Source: Pseudobowmanella zhangzhouensis
Lineage (GTDB): Bacteria; Pseudomonadota; Gammaproteobacteria; Enterobacterales; Alteromonadaceae
NCBI RefSeq assembly: GCF_042662685.1
Contig: NZ_JBHSYO010000005.1
Coordinates: 62,001 to 126,000 of the forward strand
Direction: 5' to 3'
Length of the DNA stretch: 64,000 nucleotides
Below the pieces are notes generated by a model. It did no database searches. It had not been told where the DNA came from and was given only the letters and a program-made list of their open reading frames with translations. The position numbers and the translations under genes were made by a program. Shown in pieces: positions 61,027 through 64,000 of this stretch (position 1 is the first letter of the stretch; every line of letters begins with the position of its first letter).

Positions 61027-62151
61027 TTATTGGGACATTTTTACTGAAATTGGCTCGCCCTTCATCTGTTTTTTCAACATTCGTTTGGTGCGGTCCACCA
61101 CATCGCCCACTAACTGGCCACACGCTGCGTCAATATCATCGCCACGGGTTTTGCGCACTACCACGGTAAAACCGTATTCCATCAATACCTTAGCGAATCG
61201 ATCGATACGAGAATTACTGGAGCAGGTATAAGGTGAGCCAGGATATGGATTAAATGGGATCAGGTTAATTTTGCTCGGCGTGTCTTTCAGCACTTTAGCC
61301 AGTTCATGGGCCTGATCGGTGCTGTCGTTGATATGACTTAACATCACATATTCGACCGTCACCTTGCCCTGATTAGCACGGGACTTTTCCAGATAGCGGC
61401 GCACGCCGGCCAGAAATTCTTCAATCGGGTATTTCTTATTAATCGGTACGATTTCATCACGCAGCGGGTTATTGGGGGCATGTAACGAAATAGCCAATGC
61501 CACGTCAATCTGATCACCCAGCATATCCAGTGCAGGTACCACACCAGAGGTACTCAAGGTCACGCGGCGTTTGGACAAACCAAAACCAAAGTCATCCAGC
61601 ATAATGTCCATGGCTGGCACGACATTTTTCAGGTTCAGTAACGGCTCACCCATGCCCATCATCACCACGTTGGTGATCGGACGTTTGGCAGTGTCTTTTG
61701 ACATACCAATGGTTTTCGCGACGCGCCAGACCTGACCGATAATTTCCGCCACCGATAAGTTGCGGTTGAAACCCTGCTGGGCGGTTGAACAGAACGTACA
61801 TTCCAGTGCGCAGCCTACCTGCGAGGATACACACAAGGTGGCGCGATCGGTTTCCGGGATCCACACGGATTCCACTTCCTGTCCACCATCCAGCATCAGG
61901 GCAAATTTAATCGTCCCATCGGTCGCATTTTGCTGACGGGAGATCTCGGGCGCACGGATTTCACAGTTGGCCTCCAGCTTAGCGCGCAGCTCCTTATTGA
62001 TGTTGGTCATCTCGGCAAAGGTGTCCACCCCTTGCTGATAGATCCATTTCATTACCTGGTCGGCACGAAACGGCTTCTCACCGATACTGGCGAAATATTC
62101 ACGCAGCATGGTGCGGTTCATGTTCAATAAGTTTACTTTAGCTTGCGACAT
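61027..62151 (-). CDS. rlmN: Dual-specificity RNA methyltransferase RlmN
   Basis: A 374-residue radical-SAM enzyme methylating C2 of A2503 in 23S rRNA and A37 in some tRNAs. Cluster motif CxxxCxxC ('GCALECTFCSTAQQGF', near residue 114), the methyl-carrying Cys in that region's partner 'IDAACGQL' near residue 355, and 'VVMMGMGEPLLN'. Upstream of pilW, the conserved order. Confidence 0.98.
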   Translation of the reverse strand: MSQAKVNLLNMNRTMLREYFASIGEKPFRADQVMKWIYQQGVDTFAEMTNINKELRAKLEANCEIRAPEISRQQNATDGTIKFALMLDGGQEVESVWIPETDRATLCVSSQVGCALECTFCSTAQQGFNRNLSVAEIIGQVWRVAKTIGMSKDTAKRPITNVVMMGMGEPLLNLKNVVPAMDIMLDDFGFGLSKRRVTLSTSGVVPALDMLGDQIDVALAISLHAPNNPLRDEIVPINKKYPIEEFLAGVRRYLEKSRANQGKVTVEYVMLSHINDSTDQAHELAKVLKDTPSKINLIPFNPYPGSPYTCSSNSRIDRFAKVLMEYGFTVVVRKTRGDDIDAACGQLVGDVVDRTKRMLKKQMKGEPISVKMSQ

Positions 62152-62242
62152 AGCTTCCTCTCTGGCTTAGCCCGACATTTTAACGTGTTTGGCGGCAAAG
62201 CCCAACTGGCAATAAGACCACGCGTGGGTGGCTTTTACTCAC

Positions 62243-62268
62243 AAAAAAAGGAGCCGTTCGGCTCCTTT
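62243..62268 (-). terminator. ndk terminator
   Basis: GGAGCCG-TT-CGGCTCC (62250-62265), followed on the minus strand by T7. Confidence 0.88.
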
Positions 62269-62288
62269 CCCTGGATTCGACGAGCGAA

Positions 62289-62720
62289 TTAACGAGTACG
62301 TGGGCAAATTTCTTCGTCAGAGAAGAAGTATGCGATTTCACGTGCTGCAGATTCTGGTGCATCAGAACCGTGTACTGCGTTTTCATCGATAGACTCAGCG
62401 TAGTCTGCACGCAGTGTACCAGCCAGTGCGTCAGCAGGATTAGTTGCGCCCATGATTTCACGGTTTTTACGCACAGCGTTTTCACCTTCCAGAACCTGAA
62501 CCATTACCGGGCCAGACGTCATGAAAGATACCAGTGCGCCGAAGAAAGGACGCTCTTTGTGTTCTGCGTAGAAGCCTTCTGCTTGCTCCTGACTCAGGTG
62601 AACCATTTTTGAAGCAACGATTTTCAGGCCAGCAGACTCGAAACGGTTGTAAATTGCACCGATAACATTTTTCGCCACTGCGTCAGGCTTGATGATTGAA
62701 AAAGTACGCTCTAAAGCCAT
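62289..62720 (-). CDS. ndk: Nucleoside diphosphate kinase
   Basis: A 143-residue enzyme exchanging the gamma phosphate among nucleotides. 'ALERTFSIIKPDAVAKN' at the start and the phospho-His in 'ENAVHGSDAPESAAREI' near residue 117. Normal length. Own terminator downstream, upstream of rlmN. Confidence 0.98.
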   Translation of the reverse strand: MALERTFSIIKPDAVAKNVIGAIYNRFESAGLKIVASKMVHLSQEQAEGFYAEHKERPFFGALVSFMTSGPVMVQVLEGENAVRKNREIMGATNPADALAGTLRADYAESIDENAVHGSDAPESAAREIAYFFSDEEICPRTR

Positions 62721-62836
62721 GTGATAGCTCCCGTAAAATTAGGTTTAAAAAAATTTGGCGGATTATACGCAATGGCACCACGAAACACTACTTTTTGCCG
62801 GATAAATCATTAAAAAAACCGCGTTTAGCCGAATAA

Positions 62837-62868
62837 AAACAAAAAAGCCGGTAAAAATACCGGCTTTG
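62837..62868 (-). terminator. Phosphomannomutase gene terminator
   Basis: GCCGGTA-AAAA-TACCGGC (62847-62864); T6 on the minus strand. Confidence 0.85.
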
Positions 62869-62886
62869 TGTAGTAAACAGACTCAA

Positions 62887-64000
62887 TTATTGGCGTAACA
62901 GCGTGAGCAATTCTTCTAATCTCAGCGCAACCAATGCCTGATCGCCGGCACTTTCCACATTTAAGCGCACCACAGGCTCGGTATTTGAGCTGCGCAGGTT
63001 AAAACGCCATTTTCCGTCCGGACCATCGAATTCCATGCCGATACCGTCGGTTTCATCAATTTTGCTGGCTTGTGGGGCATAGGCTGCACGCACCCGTTCG
63101 ATAGCACTTTTAGGGTCGGTCAGCTTGGAATTCACCTCGCCAGAGCTGGGGAAACGGGTAATCCGATCCGCCACCATAGACGACAGCGACTGGTTTTTAA
63201 CGCACATTAACTCGGCCACCAGTAACCATGGGATCATCCCGCTGTCACAGTATGCAAAGTCGCGAAAATAATGGTGGGCACTCATCTCGCCGCCGTACAC
63301 CGCATCTTCGGCGCGCATGCGCTCTTTAATAAAGGCATGGCCGGTTTTTGACATCACCGGTACCCCACCATTGTTTTCAATCATCTCAACCGTGTTCCAG
63401 TATACGCGCGGATCGAAGATGATCTTGGCGCCCGGCTGGTGTTGTAAAAACGCTTCCGCCAACAGGCCCACGATATAATAGCCTTCGATGAATTCGCCAT
63501 TTTCATCAAACAGGAAACAGCGGTCGAAATCACCATCCCAGGCAATGCCCATATGCGCGTTATGCGCTCTGACCGCTTGCGCGGTATCAGCGCGATTCTC
63601 TGGCAATAATGGATTGGGGATGCCATTGGGAAACGTCGGATCAGGCTGGTGATGCACTTTAATAAACTCGACCGGCACATTCAGCGCGGCAAACTGGCGT
63701 TCAATTTCATCCACCACGTGACCCGCTGCGCCATTGCCGGAATTGACCACCAGCTTCATGGGCTTGAGGTTGACCGGTTTAATATAGGTCAGCAGATGCG
63801 CCACATAGTCTGACAGCACATCAACTTGTCGGAGCGAGCCTTTGCGACTTATCGGCTGATTCAACCAGGGCTGCTGTTCAGCCAGCAGCTTGATGTCATT
63901 CAAGCCTGTATCACCCGAGATAGGTTTACTGTGCTCACGCACCAGTTTCATGCCGTTGTAATCGATAGGATTGTGCGACGCAGTCACTTCGATGCCACCA
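62887..64000 (-). CDS. cpsG: Phosphomannomutase (CpsG/ManB type), 5' end outside window
   Basis: 371 residues visible, running off the right edge. Visible first residues GGIEVTASHNP hold the catalytic phosphoserine loop, normally near residue 95-105, so about 90-100 N-terminal residues are missing. Downstream are the metal-binding 'WDGDFDRCFLFDENG', the sugar-specificity loop 'YGGEMSAHHYFRDF', and the phosphate-binding 'RSSNTEPVVRLNVE'. Like E. coli CpsG it interconverts mannose-6-P and mannose-1-P for polysaccharide synthesis; glucose phosphate activity is possible. An internal GTG at 63987 is not the start. Confidence 0.94.
   Translation of the reverse strand, partial: GGIEVTASHNPIDYNGMKLVREHSKPISGDTGLNDIKLLAEQQPWLNQPISRKGSLRQVDVLSDYVAHLLTYIKPVNLKPMKLVVNSGNGAAGHVVDEIERQFAALNVPVEFIKVHHQPDPTFPNGIPNPLLPENRADTAQAVRAHNAHMGIAWDGDFDRCFLFDENGEFIEGYYIVGLLAEAFLQHQPGAKIIFDPRVYWNTVEMIENNGGVPVMSKTGHAFIKERMRAEDAVYGGEMSAHHYFRDFAYCDSGMIPWLLVAELMCVKNQSLSSMVADRITRFPSSGEVNSKLTDPKSAIERVRAAYAPQASKIDETDGIGMEFDGPDGKWRFNLRSSNTEPVVRLNVESAGDQALVALRLEELLTLLRQ

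Noticed and set aside
1..64000. Mobile elements, prophage, CRISPR arrays, toxin-antitoxin pairs.
   Set aside because: No transposase, integrase, cas gene, regular spaced repeats or small paired toxin-like genes were found on either strand.

Overview
The window reads as chromosome of a motile, respiring marine-type gammaproteobacterium, most likely Alteromonadales (an Alteromonadaceae-like lineage). This rests on gene neighbourhoods: rsxABCDGE-nth, queA...tgt-yajC-secD-secF, rlmN-pilW-rodZ-ispG-hisS-yfgM-bamB-der, a MotY-type sodium-motor T-ring protein next to rnt, a 531-residue isocitrate lyase and malate synthase G. No phage, transposase, integrase or CRISPR array was seen; almost everything is core-genome housekeeping plus one accessory-looking signalling locus. 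Genus assignment is inference.

Layout. 1-3,056: end of an ACT-domain protein, a solute-binding-like periplasmic protein, an NTF2-like protein, and divergent queE/queC. 3,261-16,378: a chemosensory locus on the + strand (cheY-STAS-cheA-mcp-cheW-cheR-cheB, then a multidomain response regulator, a second cheY and cheD), interrupted by an antisense lysR gene. It faces, tail to tail, a minus-strand pair of soluble hybrid histidine kinase and H-NOX nitric-oxide sensor. 16,454-19,836: uvrB with an overlapping upstream MATE exporter. 19,837-20,656: an 820-bp gene-free stretch with a cluster of DnaA boxes. 20,657-20,831: two identical tRNA-Asn genes with a strong promoter. 20,995-27,416: the six-gene Rnf/Rsx electron-transfer complex plus nth. 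27,511-36,424: small genes for stress, iron and redox functions (UPF0114, gloA, motY, rnt, uspE, peroxiredoxin, bfd, bfr, grxD, sodB, a BLUF photoreceptor, a GMC oxidoreductase, a rhodanese).

36,454-42,847: minus-strand secF, secD, yajC, tgt, an unrecognised membrane protein, and queA. 43,206-46,025: cheV and aceA, flanked by intergenic regions that look like small-RNA genes. 46,199-49,412: a LysR regulator and glcB, completing the glyoxylate shunt. 49,522-53,133: a gamma-glutamylcyclotransferase-like protein and a very large secreted TolB/amidohydrolase. 53,241-64,000: der, bamB, yfgM, hisS, ispG, rodZ, pilW, rlmN, ndk and the 3' part of a phosphomannomutase gene, all on the minus strand.

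The signals most worth checking are: a CheA with a tandem MshEN-like (possible cyclic-di-GMP) motif inside a locus that also holds a nitric-oxide sensor phosphorelay; two unannotated structured-RNA candidates flanking cheV; a DnaA-box cluster upstream of the uvrB operon and tRNA-Asn genes; a lone membrane-protein gene inserted between queA and tgt; and a PilW with an added LysM domain. All calls come from reading the sequence; no database search was run.
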